Positions 1 to 7,743 are shown, numbered from the stretch's first letter. The stretch: DNA of 64,000 nt from Crocosphaera sp. (GCF_030064895.1 NZ_JASJEB010000008.1:1-64000), one strand, 5' to 3'. Numbers and translations are program-made. Notes: generated by a model from the letters alone, not told the origin.

Positions 1-50
1 AAGGGAAAGGGATCGTCGGATGTTAGTTGAATTATTGTGTTTGATTTCAT

Positions 51-491
51 TCAAACCTCCTTTGTCTCAAATAACTTTAATTGCTGGTCAGGGCGTTGTT
101 TTTGGAACTCTTGAATCCCTACCAAAATAGAAGTTTTGATTTTTTTTAATAACGATTCTCCAGTTGCTACTGTATCAGGATAAAGACTATCTAAATCAAA
201 GCTAACAATTAGCAGTAATTGATCAATTTCGTAACTAGCATAGCCGTGATCAAAAAGCAAAACATCAAGGCTTTTGTTAAGATGATCGATCCATATTTCA
301 TAACGATTAACGCCCGACCAATAGCTATGATTCTCATCATCAGAGCTAATGTCATTACAGCTTACAGAATACGTTTCGCCTCCTATCTTAATTAACTGTT
401 CTGCTATTAATCGAACCTTTAAGCTAACGGGTATGTCAAAGTTAGTTGCCACCTTAAAAATCCTCTTCAAAAAAGTTAAATTCTTCTTCAA
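51..491 (-). CDS. Hypothetical protein with C-terminal clamp-binding-like motif
   Basis: The protein has 146 residues and is not recognised. The longest frame starts at TTG 491, which overlaps the TGA of the upstream gene (TTGA), so translational coupling is likely. Near the C-terminus it has QQLKLF, which fits the bacterial sliding-clamp consensus QL(S/D)LF. The centre is acidic (SSDDE). It is the last gene of a leftward group that continues beyond the window edge. Function unknown; the gene call is moderately sure. Confidence 0.6.
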   Translation of the reverse strand: MKKNLTFLKRIFKVATNFDIPVSLKVRLIAEQLIKIGGETYSVSCNDISSDDENHSYWSGVNRYEIWIDHLNKSLDVLLFDHGYASYEIDQLLLIVSFDLDSLYPDTVATGESLLKKIKTSILVGIQEFQKQRPDQQLKLFETKEV

Positions 492-751
492 GCATTTGAA
501 TAAAAGTTTTTGACTTTCTTTCGTCTTGAAAGTAAGTCAAAAGCGACTGAAAAAAGATTAATTAGATTAATACTTCTGTATTCAGAACTGTAAATAATTT
601 CGGCTGTAGAACAGCCTGGACAAGCTGGATCGTAAAAGTCAATTTGCTCTAAATAAACAGTCAGTCGAAATGGATTGAATCCATTAATCCTGTAATATTC
701 TTCGTCAATCTGGAAATAAAAATGAATTGTTTCGATCATGTGTGTTACCAT
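488..751 (-). CDS. Small hypothetical protein
   Basis: The protein has 87 residues with an ATG start at 751 and is rich in aromatic and acidic residues. A CPGC pair sits near the middle. It overlaps the downstream gene by 4 nt. A hairpin at 804-833 separates it from the ASCH gene upstream. No family recognised. Confidence 0.6.
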   Translation of the reverse strand: MVTHMIETIHFYFQIDEEYYRINGFNPFRLTVYLEQIDFYDPACPGCSTAEIIYSSEYRSINLINLFSVAFDLLSRRKKVKNFYSNA

Positions 752-803
752 GTATTTAGGTTACTTTTTACAGCTTTTTCATTCCCATGAGAAAGCCTTT
801 GTG

Positions 804-833
804 GGACTCAGGCAACTATTATCGCCTGAGTCC
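804..833. terminator. Hairpin, probable terminator of the ASCH gene
   Basis: Perfect 10-bp stem GGACTCAGGC / GCCTGAGTCC with a 10-nt loop, just past the stop of the leftward ASCH gene. No strong U-run follows, so termination may be weak or Rho-assisted. Confidence 0.5.
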
Positions 834-838
834 ATCGT

Positions 839-1225
839 TTATGAAGTTTGCTGGTAATTCCAATCCAATAAGGTCTCATCAAAATCCCATAAACTGAGTT
901 TCCCACTCATTGGGTAAGGAGTACACTTAACTGGATTTTGGAGAATCCAGTGATATTGGTTAGGAATATCCCAGTCACCAACGACGTACGGTACGCAATT
1001 AACTAGAGTTACTTTACCGAGAATGAAGCCAAATTTAGGTTTTTTGATAACCTCGTTAGACAGTCTTTTGATGAATTGCTTCGACGCTTCTAGAGACTGC
1101 TTACTGTAACCTGCATGAATCAATAAATCACCCCTATGAGGTGTTTGCCATATTCGATTTTCTACATTTTTTCCGTGATCAAAGATTGCATCTGCCCAAT
1201 GCTGATGTATTGTTAATGTTTTCAT
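839..1225 (-). CDS. ASCH-domain protein
   Basis: The protein has 128 residues. It opens with MKTLTIHQHWADAI, followed by VENR and RGDLLIHAG, the pattern of ASCH/PUA-like beta-barrel proteins that bind RNA or modified nucleotides. The ending SGKLSLWDFDE is also family-like. In phages such proteins lie near replication and recombination genes, as here next to Bet. The substrate cannot be read from the sequence. It is separated from bet by a 13-bp hairpin. Confidence 0.8.
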   Translation of the reverse strand: MKTLTIHQHWADAIFDHGKNVENRIWQTPHRGDLLIHAGYSKQSLEASKQFIKRLSNEVIKKPKFGFILGKVTLVNCVPYVVGDWDIPNQYHWILQNPVKCTPYPMSGKLSLWDFDETLLDWNYQQTS

Positions 1226-1266
1226 TTTTTTATTACTTGATGAACTTGAAATAAAAAGAGGGTGTA

Positions 1267-1296
1267 TTAACCGCTATTTCAATAAATAGCGGTTAA
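1267..1296. terminator. Hairpin terminator after bet
   Basis: Perfect 13-bp stem TTAACCGCTATTT / AAATAGCGGTTAA with a 4-nt loop, 7 nt past the bet stop. On the leftward transcript a U-rich stretch follows about 15 nt later. Confidence 0.6.
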
Positions 1297-1302
1297 TTGA
1301 AA

Positions 1303-2112
1303 TTAAAGATTTTCTACTGATTCAGCTTCAATAATCCCTATACTTCCTCTCTCTAGTTGGCGTTTAAGTTGTTTGTTACCAATGGCGTTGAGTTCCCCTA
1401 TTAAAAAGTCAGCTTCTTCGTAAGACAATTCCCTTGGATGTTTTGCGAATCGATGACTACATAAATCAATTAACTGTTCTACGGAGTAATCAATTGACTT
1501 CCTTAATCTCTTAATTTCTATTCCCTGTTCTTTAGTGATTTTATTTTCTACTACTTCGACTTGACTGGCTTGCCCCATTTCGTCATCACAATAAACCCCT
1601 GAAAGGTTTCTAGGGAAAGCTTTCCTCAAAGCCAATGCCTCACTAACTTTCCCGATCATAAGGTCAGGCATTTTAGCCCAAAAGTTACTTAATTGTCCCT
1701 TATATTCAACCTTGTAGCTATTGAATCGCGCTACCGCCACGAAAGGCTTTTGTGCATCTGATCGATAAACAATGGTTTTAGCGGCCTTAGGTGGTTCATC
1801 TTTGAGCCATACATCATGCCATACTCCGTCCTCTCCGCACCAATAGGTTTCACTACCTCCATATTTGCCAGTGGACTCAGCAATACTGCGAAATCCATCA
1901 ATAGTCGGCTCAAATCCCCATTTTCCACCGCGTTTAATTGCATTGATTTGACGGGAAAAAGGATCTAATCCTAATCGTTGGCACACCATGCCAAATAGTT
2001 GGAGTTCATCATCAGACGCGCCAGGCATAATCGTTTTCTTGATCAACTCCACCTGTTGGGGGTTGAAATGGCTTGCTAAAGCTTTTTCTTGCGTATTTAC
2101 TAGATTGCTCAT
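1303..2112 (-). CDS. bet: Bet/RecT-family single-strand annealing protein
   Basis: The protein has 269 residues from ATG 2112. It matches phage recombination protein Bet: CQRLGLDPFSRQI, then WGFEPTIDGFRSIAEST, VEYKG, and KVSEALALRKAFP followed by GVYCDDEM. The family anneals ssDNA in phage recombination. The frame is open to GTG 2136, but the predicted transcript starts at about 2135, so ATG 2112 is the better start and leaves a 24-nt leader. No lambda-Exo (YqaJ) partner is adjacent. Possible partners in the window are the PD-(D/E)XK-like protein at 4953 and the broken DEDD exonuclease at 12556. The C-terminal 75 residues are charged and helical. Confidence 0.9.
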   Translation of the reverse strand: MSNLVNTQEKALASHFNPQQVELIKKTIMPGASDDELQLFGMVCQRLGLDPFSRQINAIKRGGKWGFEPTIDGFRSIAESTGKYGGSETYWCGEDGVWHDVWLKDEPPKAAKTIVYRSDAQKPFVAVARFNSYKVEYKGQLSNFWAKMPDLMIGKVSEALALRKAFPRNLSGVYCDDEMGQASQVEVVENKITKEQGIEIKRLRKSIDYSVEQLIDLCSHRFAKHPRELSYEEADFLIGELNAIGNKQLKRQLERGSIGIIEAESVENL

Positions 2113-2141
2113 TTTTGAATTGTTTTTGGTTGACACTTATC

Positions 2142-2170
2142 TTTTTAGCACAGACATTTCTGTGTGTCAA
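2142..2170 (-). promoter_or_regulatory. bet promoter with operator in the spacer
   Basis: Read on the minus strand: TTGACA (2170-2165), a 17-bp spacer, then TAAAAA (2147-2142). The spacer holds the inverted repeat ACA-N8-TGT (2150-2163). A repressor bound here would block RNA polymerase. The 21 nt at the start of the transcript are repeated in the divergent unit at 2312. Confidence 0.65.
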
Positions 2171-2277
2171 TAGATATAAAAATAGCTGATAGAGTTGTCA
2201 ACCAGTCATCAAACAATTCAGACTAGACCCTATCAGCACCTTAATTATGTTATTGAAATAAAAATTTGTCAACACCC

Positions 2278-2306
2278 TTGACAACATACAGATATGTTTG
2301 TATAAA
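2278..2306 (+). promoter_or_regulatory. Divergent promoter with operator in the spacer
   Basis: TTGACA (2278-2283), 17-bp spacer, TATAAA (2301-2306). The spacer contains ATACA-N8-TGTAT (2286-2303, running into the -10). This is the clearest example of the recurring site. An ATG at 2306 overlaps the -10 and so cannot be the start of the gene. Confidence 0.75.
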
Positions 2307-2341
2307 TGAAATGTCAACCAAAAACAATTCAATTCACAATT

Positions 2342-2608
2342 ATGCTTGTACAAGAAAATCGCACAAATGAATTAAACCAGACATTTTTCAAGTATTTAGT
2401 AGAAGTAGAGTCTAAAGAACTTGACCCCAGCGAACCTTATCCCGTCCCACTTTCAACAGACCAATTTATTTTTTATACCAAAAACCCTAATCCTGATAAG
2501 TACCAAGTAGAGGTGGCAGCATATCAAGCAGGGTATTGGCCACAAGAATGGGAAGTCTCTGAGTGGCTTTATCTACCAGAAAATGGTTGTGGTGATCAAG
2601 AGTTTTAA
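2342..2608 (+). CDS. Small acidic hypothetical protein
   Basis: The protein has 88 residues from ATG 2342, starting MLVQENRTNELNQ. The frame is open back to ATG 2306, but that codon lies inside the -10 box of the only visible promoter, so 2342 is preferred. Tyr- and Glu-rich C-terminal half. No family recognised. It is first in the rightward unit leading to the portal gene. Confidence 0.6.
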   Translation: MLVQENRTNELNQTFFKYLVEVESKELDPSEPYPVPLSTDQFIFYTKNPNPDKYQVEVAAYQAGYWPQEWEVSEWLYLPENGCGDQEF

Positions 2609-2643
2609 GATTTTTAATCAGATTTAGTATTAGTGTCTACAAG

Positions 2644-2675
2644 GTTATGATAGTAGTAATCATAACTTTTTTTTT
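2644..2675 (+). terminator. Intrinsic terminator directly before the portal ATG
   Basis: Stem GTTATGAT / ATCATAAC with a 7-nt loop, followed by nine T. The ATG of the portal gene is the very next base. This is a textbook intrinsic terminator in the rightward direction and leaves no room for a ribosome binding site. Confidence 0.75.
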
Positions 2676-3977
2676 ATGGACTTATCGCGCTTCGATATAT
2701 TTAATCTTTTCTCTAGAAAAAAAGAGAAATTAACGGGTTCACAAAGATCAGTTGCTTTAGGAGATTTCGGATCTTCCAGAAGACAATGGGATCTAGAAAT
2801 TGAAGAGAACCCAATCAGGGAACCCCATTTAGCACAAGAACTAATCAAGATAGAAAACTTCTCTAGGGAAGTTTATGATTGTTTAGAAATAGCAGCACAA
2901 GACACTTTTGCTAGTACAGATGGGGATGACATTGGCTTTACTGTTGCCGAAACCATAGACGATAACGAAACAGCTGTACACACAGATATTTATGTAATTG
3001 CAATGGAGGTCATCCAGCGCAAACAAAATCATGAGAAGATGGTGATCGGAGGAACCTTGTTGCAAAAAGCCCTTAAATGGTCGCTGATCTATGGTGACGC
3101 ATTTCTGGAATTAGCCATAGAAAGGGAGGGTATCACTAAAAATGATTATTGCGTTTCAAAATCTCTTTATTTGCCAACCTGGGAGATATTCCGATGCGAG
3201 GACGATCATGGGAATTTAGAGGGTTTTGAGCAGCGTAGATATTTACATAGCACCAGCCCTGATAATATTTTCACCCCTCCTCAGATAGTCCACTTTCGAC
3301 ATAACCAAAAATATCTCTACGGGAAGTCTTTATGGCTACCGTCTTTGGGGTACTGGGCAAAATTAAAAGAAGCTACAGAAAATTTGGCTGTAGCGGCCAG
3401 GGAAGCAGGAATTAATCCAACACTACACATTTTCCCAGAGGGTTACGCGCCTAACCAACGGACACAATACAAAAACAATTACGAACAAAGAAAGTTGTCT
3501 GGGGAGTTATTGACCGATATTTACCTGCTATCCGGAATGGAGCTAAAAAAACTATCTAGTAGCAACCCTAGTTTAACTGGGTTGATCGACACAGTTCTAC
3601 AGTGGCGTTACCACATGATCCCTTCCGGCTTCCCAATCTGGCTGTTCCCTGGACTGCAACCATCTGGCGGAGCTAAAGAGATTAGCCGCGCACCCGACAG
3701 AAATTACGCCAGGAAACGGTATGGGTGGTGTCAGTTGCTCACCAAGGGTATTAGACAGGTAATAGATACAGAGATTATCCTAAAGATGGGTTGGGACTTC
3801 TATTACAAAGAAGTTTTGAAGGGTGGTGGCTATCGGATTATATGGCCTGAGTGGCAAATAGATGGGATGGCCGACACGGATGAATCCAACCAGCAAGGAA
3901 TTAATGATTTAGATTTGGAGGGGAATGAGGATGGTGGACAAATTCAAACCCAAAGATACCGAACTCCCGTTTTTTAG
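2676..3977 (+). CDS. Phage portal protein
   Basis: The protein has 433 residues. Portal-like features: a helical N-terminal part (LAQELIKIENF), the core LLQKALKWSLIYGDAFLEL, QIVHFRHNQKYLYGKSLW followed by LKEATENLAVAAREAG, and ending RIIWPEWQ with an acidic tail. Portals form the dodecameric DNA gate of the capsid. It starts directly after an intrinsic terminator, so expression may need read-through; the next in-frame ATG is far inside. It lies more than 9 kb from terminase and about 32 kb from the capsid gene, which is unusual. Confidence 0.8.
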   Translation: MDLSRFDIFNLFSRKKEKLTGSQRSVALGDFGSSRRQWDLEIEENPIREPHLAQELIKIENFSREVYDCLEIAAQDTFASTDGDDIGFTVAETIDDNETAVHTDIYVIAMEVIQRKQNHEKMVIGGTLLQKALKWSLIYGDAFLELAIEREGITKNDYCVSKSLYLPTWEIFRCEDDHGNLEGFEQRRYLHSTSPDNIFTPPQIVHFRHNQKYLYGKSLWLPSLGYWAKLKEATENLAVAAREAGINPTLHIFPEGYAPNQRTQYKNNYEQRKLSGELLTDIYLLSGMELKKLSSSNPSLTGLIDTVLQWRYHMIPSGFPIWLFPGLQPSGGAKEISRAPDRNYARKRYGWCQLLTKGIRQVIDTEIILKMGWDFYYKEVLKGGGYRIIWPEWQIDGMADTDESNQQGINDLDLEGNEDGGQIQTQRYRTPVF

Positions 3978-4098
3978 GCAACTTTATAACTTAGCGGAAA
4001 CGGGGCAAGAAGATATCGAACCAGCACAAAAAGACTGGAAGAAAAAGCAAAGACAGTATGACGGACTAATTGACCCTGAGATCAGGGAAGATGACTAG
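3931..4098 (+). CDS. Small hypothetical protein overlapping portal 3' end
   Basis: The protein has 55 residues in the +1 frame relative to the portal gene, overlapping its last 47 nt. It reads MVDKFKPKDTELPFFRQLYN and continues with charged helical sequence ending IREDD. GGAGGGGA and GAGG lie just upstream of the ATG. Size and position fit a head-assembly accessory protein, but no family was recognised. Confidence 0.6.
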   Translation: MVDKFKPKDTELPFFRQLYNLAETGQEDIEPAQKDWKKKQRQYDGLIDPEIREDD

Positions 4099-4120
4099 CA
4101 CACAGATATATATGTATAAT
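4092..4120 (+). promoter_or_regulatory. Operator-promoter of the 4181 gene
   Basis: CACA-N8-TGTA (4101-4116) runs into TATAAT (4115-4120). The -35 position (4092-4097) reads TGACTA, a weak match. It starts a transcript with a structured leader. Confidence 0.65.
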
Positions 4121-4128
4121 AGTAAAAA

Positions 4129-4174
4129 CCCCTCGCGGTGTTAGCGCACCCAGGGGATGTAACTTAAGCGAGTA
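4129..4174 (+). promoter_or_regulatory. Structured 5' leader of the 4181 gene
   Basis: Two consecutive hairpins: CCCCT...AGGGG with an inner GCG/CGC pair, then ACTTA...TAAGT ending a few bases before the ATG. The paralogue at 37842 has the same two-hairpin layout with different bases, which suggests an RNA control element. Confidence 0.45.
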
Positions 4175-4180
4175 AGTCAC

Positions 4181-4708
4181 ATGACTATTATAAAAGCTAA
4201 ACGCGCAACAGTAGAGTTTTGTCCTGGGGTAACGGTTGATGGGTATATGTTACCTAATGGAGAATTTAGAGTAGGAGTTACAGGAGCTAGTAGAGCGGTT
4301 GGTTACTCAAAACAATGGCTTTCACAGGTTCACACTAGAAACGGAAAAACGCTAAAGGACTTACACCTCAAGGGTTTTACGGGTTCTCGGTCAGAAGTTT
4401 CTGTGGATAGGGATGGTGTATCAGGATCATCAAAAACAAGCACTATTTCATTGTCCGATTTCAGGGAATTGATAAAATACGCTGCTATCGTTGGGCAAAA
4501 ATCACAAGCACTAGGCATCCTAGACGCTTTATTAGACATCGGAATAGAAGACTACTTCCGTTTAAGCTTTGGGGTTAACCAAATGACCCTAGAGGAGAAA
4601 AGGGCTAAATTCTATCAAACCTACGCAGCGACCATTAACTGGTTAGAAGAAGACAGAGAAGACTTTAATTTAATCGAAGCACAACAAAGATTTTTGAAGG
4701 CTGTTTAA
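4181..4708 (+). CDS. Cyanophage antirepressor-like protein
   Basis: The protein has 175 residues. The N-terminus has beta strands ending VDGYMLPNGEFRVG, then a DNA-binding-like helix pair (ASRAVGYSKQWLSQV), and a C-terminal helical part (LGILDALLDIGIEDYFRLSFG). The layout is shared with the protein at 37842. Similar cyanobacterial proteins sit among phage regulators. An antirepressor or local transcription-factor role is inferred. Confidence 0.55.
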   Translation: MTIIKAKRATVEFCPGVTVDGYMLPNGEFRVGVTGASRAVGYSKQWLSQVHTRNGKTLKDLHLKGFTGSRSEVSVDRDGVSGSSKTSTISLSDFRELIKYAAIVGQKSQALGILDALLDIGIEDYFRLSFGVNQMTLEEKRAKFYQTYAATINWLEEDREDFNLIEAQQRFLKAV

Positions 4709-4753
4709 GATGCACTCTAACCGCCTAACAAACCTCAATCAATAATTAAGCCT

Positions 4754-4960
4754 ATGAAACTAACAGCCCTAAACAAAATATGCGAAATGCTCTTAACAGA
4801 ATATCCAAACGCTTGTGTGGAAGCAGGAGACAGCACAATGATTGTTTACCATAACACTAAGCATGACACGATTCTTATGACAATTTCTTTTTATGATCCA
4901 GAGAAGGAATATAGCGACCAAGAAAATAATTACACAATCAATCAAGGTAAAAATGAGTAA
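4754..4960 (+). CDS. Small hypothetical protein
   Basis: The protein has 68 residues. Its stop overlaps the ATG of the nuclease-like gene by 8 nt, so the two are probably coupled. Two beta strands (STMIVYHNT, DTILMTISFYD) suggest a small alpha/beta fold. No family recognised. Confidence 0.6.
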   Translation: MKLTALNKICEMLLTEYPNACVEAGDSTMIVYHNTKHDTILMTISFYDPEKEYSDQENNYTINQGKNE

Positions 4961-5351
4961 ATCACACCTGGAAAATCGCTTTATTCAAACATGGAACCAC
5001 GTTTCTGACATTGTTCTAGAACGAGAAGTTATCCTAATTCCTGATAGAAAATTTCGCTTTGACTTTGTAGATTATCCTTCCCAAATAGCAATAGAAATTC
5101 AAGGGGGAATATGGTCGAAAAGAAAAAAGGGACATAATGGGGGAACTGGATTAGAGCGAGACTACGAAAAACTCAATCTAGCTCAACTAAACGGATGGAA
5201 GGTTTTTCTGTTATCCGAGAGTATGATTAGCCCTGCATGGCTAACCATGATTGAGAACTGTATGCTAGAGATAGCTTCCCCTGAAGTAAGGAAGTTACAA
5301 GCGATCGCTAAAAAAGTTTGTCCAGAAGTGTTTGAGAAAGAAAATGACTAA
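4953..5351 (+). CDS. PD-(D/E)XK-like endonuclease
   Basis: The protein has 132 residues. ATG 4953 overlaps the preceding stop and is preferred over an upstream in-frame start at 4893. The core reads FRFDFVDYP, then IAIEIQGGIW, a His/Gly-rich loop, ERDYEKLNLAQLNGW and KVFLL. The D...E-x-Q spacing and the Y-E-K-x-N-x-A-x-x-x-G-W helix match small PD-(D/E)XK nucleases of phages (VSR/VRR/DUF559-like). A role in recombination or Holliday-junction processing is possible. The next gene overlaps by 8 nt. Confidence 0.7.
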   Translation: MSKSHLENRFIQTWNHVSDIVLEREVILIPDRKFRFDFVDYPSQIAIEIQGGIWSKRKKGHNGGTGLERDYEKLNLAQLNGWKVFLLSESMISPAWLTMIENCMLEIASPEVRKLQAIAKKVCPEVFEKEND

Positions 5352-5742
5352 CGAAATACTCAAAGATTTTACCAAGATTGAGACCGATTCATATTACCCA
5401 GACGGAGACGAAATAGTAATATTCGTTGGTCAACACAACGGACACCATGTTTTAACAGACTTTGGTGGACTCTATTGCTTCCCGTGGATGCCTTATGAAG
5501 CACCAGAGAAAGAACCGGTATCAGTCCAAAGAATCATGGATAACGTTGGTATTCAGATTAAAAAAGGATGTTTTTTTAAGAAGCATGAACTAGCACCAAC
5601 AGAAAAAGATATAAAAGATTTTTGTGAAGGACTTTTGGAGATAGCTAATTATTGGGATGAGGATGGACGTGGCTACAGGATTTCGCCTTTCTCTCAAGAT
5701 AACTCCTGTCCTGAGACTTGTACTCAGTCGCCACCGTCCTAA
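5344..5742 (+). CDS. DUF1828-like hypothetical protein, altered C-terminus
   Basis: The protein has 132 residues from ATG 5344, which overlaps the upstream stop. The YPDGDEIVIFV then LTDFGGLY pattern resembles DUF1828, found in phages and plasmids. The last 19 residues (from SPFSQ) are Ser/Pro/Cys-rich and lie opposite a leftward open frame that starts just after an operator. A deletion may have fused the two, so the native end may be lost. Confidence 0.55.
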   Translation: MTNEILKDFTKIETDSYYPDGDEIVIFVGQHNGHHVLTDFGGLYCFPWMPYEAPEKEPVSVQRIMDNVGIQIKKGCFFKKHELAPTEKDIKDFCEGLLEIANYWDEDGRGYRISPFSQDNSCPETCTQSPPS

Positions 5743-5847
5743 CTGCTTCTCGCTCGTATATGGCCACGCACCAGTATCTAGAATGGTGAAAGCCGCGCCG
5801 ATTTCTGAATCAGGACAACAGGAAACTTTATTATAACAGACTTTCAT
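5590..5847 (-). CDS. Possible small protein, convergent and overlapping
   Basis: Open frame of 85 residues starting MKVCYNKVSCC, with AAGGAAT before the ATG and a recurring operator at 5869-5884 in the promoter position. The first ~35 residues look protein-like. The rest lies antisense to the preceding gene and may be read-through past a deletion junction. Confidence 0.35.
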   Translation of the reverse strand: MKVCYNKVSCCPDSEIGAAFTILDTGAWPYTSEKQLGRWRLSTSLRTGVILRERRNPVATSILIPIISYLQKSFTKIFYIFFCWC

Positions 5848-5868
5848 CTTAGTATTCCTTCAAAAACC

Positions 5869-5884
5869 ACACACATATATGTTA
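5869..5884. promoter_or_regulatory. Near-match operator
   Basis: Alternating CACACACA then TATATGTTA, a near match to ACA-N8-TGT (ends TTA). It lies between the leftward frame at 5847 and the end of the leftward gene at 5887. Confidence 0.4.
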
Positions 5885-5886
5885 AC

Positions 5887-6318
5887 TTAATTTCCTTCTT
5901 CAAACTGAACCCAACCTGCTATTTTTTGCCCCAAGAAGCTTTTGGTATCCCAGGTTTCACTGGCCGGTGTCTCAAACTTTTTCACAGGGTAAAACTTCCC
6001 CGACCGACCATTAACTACAATATCAACCCCATCGGACACAATAGGAAAGTCGTAAGTTTTAGGAGTAATTAACTCTCCCTCAAAATACTCCCTATCCTGG
6101 TTTAAACCCACTTGCACATCGTTCTCAGGTGGTTTCTTTTGACACAACCAACAAGTCAAAACAGTTGTTGTGGTGGTATTTGTAGGCTGCATATTTCCAT
6201 GCTCGTCTTCAAAAATAGTAACGTCGGTAATGTCTTCAAGGGTTAGTGTGGCGTTTGCGGTTGGTTGCCCTAGATCAGCAAGGACTTCGTTGGCTGTTGA
6301 TAGGTATTTGTCCAGCAT
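5887..6318 (-). CDS. Hypothetical protein, possibly virion-associated
   Basis: The protein has 143 residues. It is beta-rich with a Thr-rich stretch, one CWLC pair and a conserved-looking end (NGRSGKFYPVKKFE, then GQKIAGWVQFEE). The style resembles small head-completion proteins, but no family can be named. It is the last gene of a two-gene leftward unit. Confidence 0.55.
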   Translation of the reverse strand: MLDKYLSTANEVLADLGQPTANATLTLEDITDVTIFEDEHGNMQPTNTTTTTVLTCWLCQKKPPENDVQVGLNQDREYFEGELITPKTYDFPIVSDGVDIVVNGRSGKFYPVKKFETPASETWDTKSFLGQKIAGWVQFEEGN

Positions 6319-6336
6319 GATAATTTTATTTTCATT

Positions 6337-6753
6337 CTAGCTAAAATGACTACCACAAAATGAGTTCCCGTCGCTATCCTTCCAATTATCTTCTAAAGAA
6401 TAACCTTTTTTCACTAAATAATCGTAATGGTTGATTCCATTCCTTTTCCTTTTTACCATCCCAAGAAATTCGTCAATCTCAACTTGATTACGATGTTCGT
6501 CAACGATAACAACATTTCTATTGTTTAGAATCTCAACCCAATCTTCTAGTGACACTATAGGATTAGCAATGCCGTAATCAGCTAAATCATCAAGGTCTTT
6601 GTACCCTCGGAATAGAAACGCCCGTCCCATTGCACTTAAACCTAGATGCAAATCTTCAATTGTTTGAACTTTATTTGATATTACCTTCTCGTTTTCTGTA
6701 ATCGTTGTTGCTACCTGGATGCTCTTGAATCTAACGTAATGGTTGCAAGTCAT
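6337..6753 (-). CDS. Hypothetical protein
   Basis: The protein has 138 residues, with ATG at 6753 and GAGC just upstream. It contains the acidic helix KDLDDLADYG and the Arg/Lys patch MVKRKRNG. The C-terminus is Ser/Asp/Gly-rich and includes one Cys. No family recognised. The gap to the next gene is 18 nt. Confidence 0.55.
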   Translation of the reverse strand: MTCNHYVRFKSIQVATTITENEKVISNKVQTIEDLHLGLSAMGRAFLFRGYKDLDDLADYGIANPIVSLEDWVEILNNRNVVIVDEHRNQVEIDEFLGMVKRKRNGINHYDYLVKKGYSLEDNWKDSDGNSFCGSHFS

Positions 6754-6796
6754 TTTACGCTCCTAGTTTAACTTGTTGAACCTCTAGATAATTTAG

Positions 6797-7192
6797 TCTA
6801 ATTTTATTAACCATCATTTTACCGCTAAACGTTTTAATGGACTAGAAACAACCATAGACGAGATAGATAATATTCTCAATCAAGATCCTAAAGTTCAATG
6901 GCAGTTTAGAACACTTGTCCATGAATCTCGTCAAGGAAAACGAACAGATTTAGTGGATGAAGAGTTAACTTGTTATGGTGACTATAACAAGTTAGATTCA
7001 AGTGAAAGGCAGCAAAAAAATATCCGTATCTGTATGTCTTTATGGTATCAACCAAGCCACAAATTCTTTACACCTCCAAAACTCCTCAAGACTCAATCCG
7101 GTACCAGCAAACCCCTTGTCAGCATCAAAATAGAACTTTTTGCCCGTCTCATCCACCTCTTGTCTAGCCATGGGGTAAAGCAACTCTGTTAG
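6797..7192 (+). pseudogene. Probable gene remnant
   Basis: An open plus-strand frame without a usable ATG reads like real protein for its first ~85 codons (FTAKRFNGLETTIDEID, then FRTLVHESRQGKR and YNKLDSSERQQKN). It then runs antisense into the leftward gene ending at 7040. It looks like a 5'-truncated insertion or recombination remnant. Source family unknown. Confidence 0.35.
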
Positions 7193-7450
7193 ATTGAAAT
7201 AAATTCTCTTCTTACCGTGCTGTTCCCAGACTCGAACATACCAGGTTTTATTACCGAATCCGTTTAACCATTCCTTGGCTTCTTCAAACTTTTGGCGGTT
7301 GTTCTTACGAATCTTCTTGGTGACGAAACGGGGGGAACCTTTAACAAACTTAACGAAAAAGCAATTACCCCATTCGTGGACTTCTGCAATCGCGTCTTGA
7401 GCAATTTTCAAGAATCTGGCAACTAATCTTTTAAGTGATAAATGTAACAT
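7040..7450 (-). CDS. Hypothetical protein
   Basis: The protein has 136 residues. ATG 7450 is preceded by AGAGG at good spacing and is preferred over 7486. It is Lys/Arg/Trp-rich (FVTKKIRKNNRQKF, WYVRVWEQHGKKRIYF), which suggests nucleic-acid contact. It follows the 67-aa gene of the first switch module and may be its co-transcribed effector. No family recognised. Confidence 0.6.
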   Translation of the reverse strand: MLHLSLKRLVARFLKIAQDAIAEVHEWGNCFFVKFVKGSPRFVTKKIRKNNRQKFEEAKEWLNGFGNKTWYVRVWEQHGKKRIYFNLTELLYPMARQEVDETGKKFYFDADKGFAGTGLSLEEFWRCKEFVAWLIP

Positions 7451-7510
7451 GATGACCTCTAATAATTTTTCACGAAAGCCAGCCAAAGGACTGGCCGGTT
7501 AAGTTATGGT

Positions 7511-7714
7511 TTACAGCCTTTGGGTTAAAAACTGTTTTGCGAGTTCGTCAGAAGGCTCATAACCTCGAAACTCTAACCACTTCTTAACTTCGTTGATTAC
7601 TTGGTTCTTAGCTTTCTCAAGGTAAAAGTCTTCGGCACTACGAGCTAAGTCAGCAATGATCTGTGCGTCATGCTCATTCTCCGGTTTAAATATTCTTCGA
7701 CTTTCAGCTAACAT
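7511..7714 (-). CDS. 67-aa switch-module protein, copy A
   Basis: One of three paralogues of exactly 67 residues (others at 20158 and 22798). Shared pattern: an ML start, HDA near residue 15, a conserved helix (IIADLARSAE here), a single-helix linker, a GY, and an ending DELA-x-x-F-L-T. It is all-helical and charged. Each copy is divergent from an HTH gene and has a hairpin leader. No function recognised; the repeated setting suggests a Cro/CII-like partner or antagonist of the adjacent regulator. Confidence 0.75.
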   Translation of the reverse strand: MLAESRRIFKPENEHDAQIIADLARSAEDFYLEKAKNQVINEVKKWLEFRGYEPSDELAKQFLTQRL

Positions 7715-7743
7715 AATGGTAATATTCCTTTAATTAGGTTTAC

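Noticed and set aside
2194-2260. GCTGATAG ... CTATCAGC inverted repeat
   Set aside because: Loop of about 40 nt and no link to promoter boxes; treated as too weak to annotate.
3931-4098. Ribosomal frameshift from portal into the 55-aa frame at TTTTTTA
   Set aside because: The 55-aa frame is +1 relative to portal, while the heptamer would favour -1; an own ATG with upstream GGAGG is simpler.
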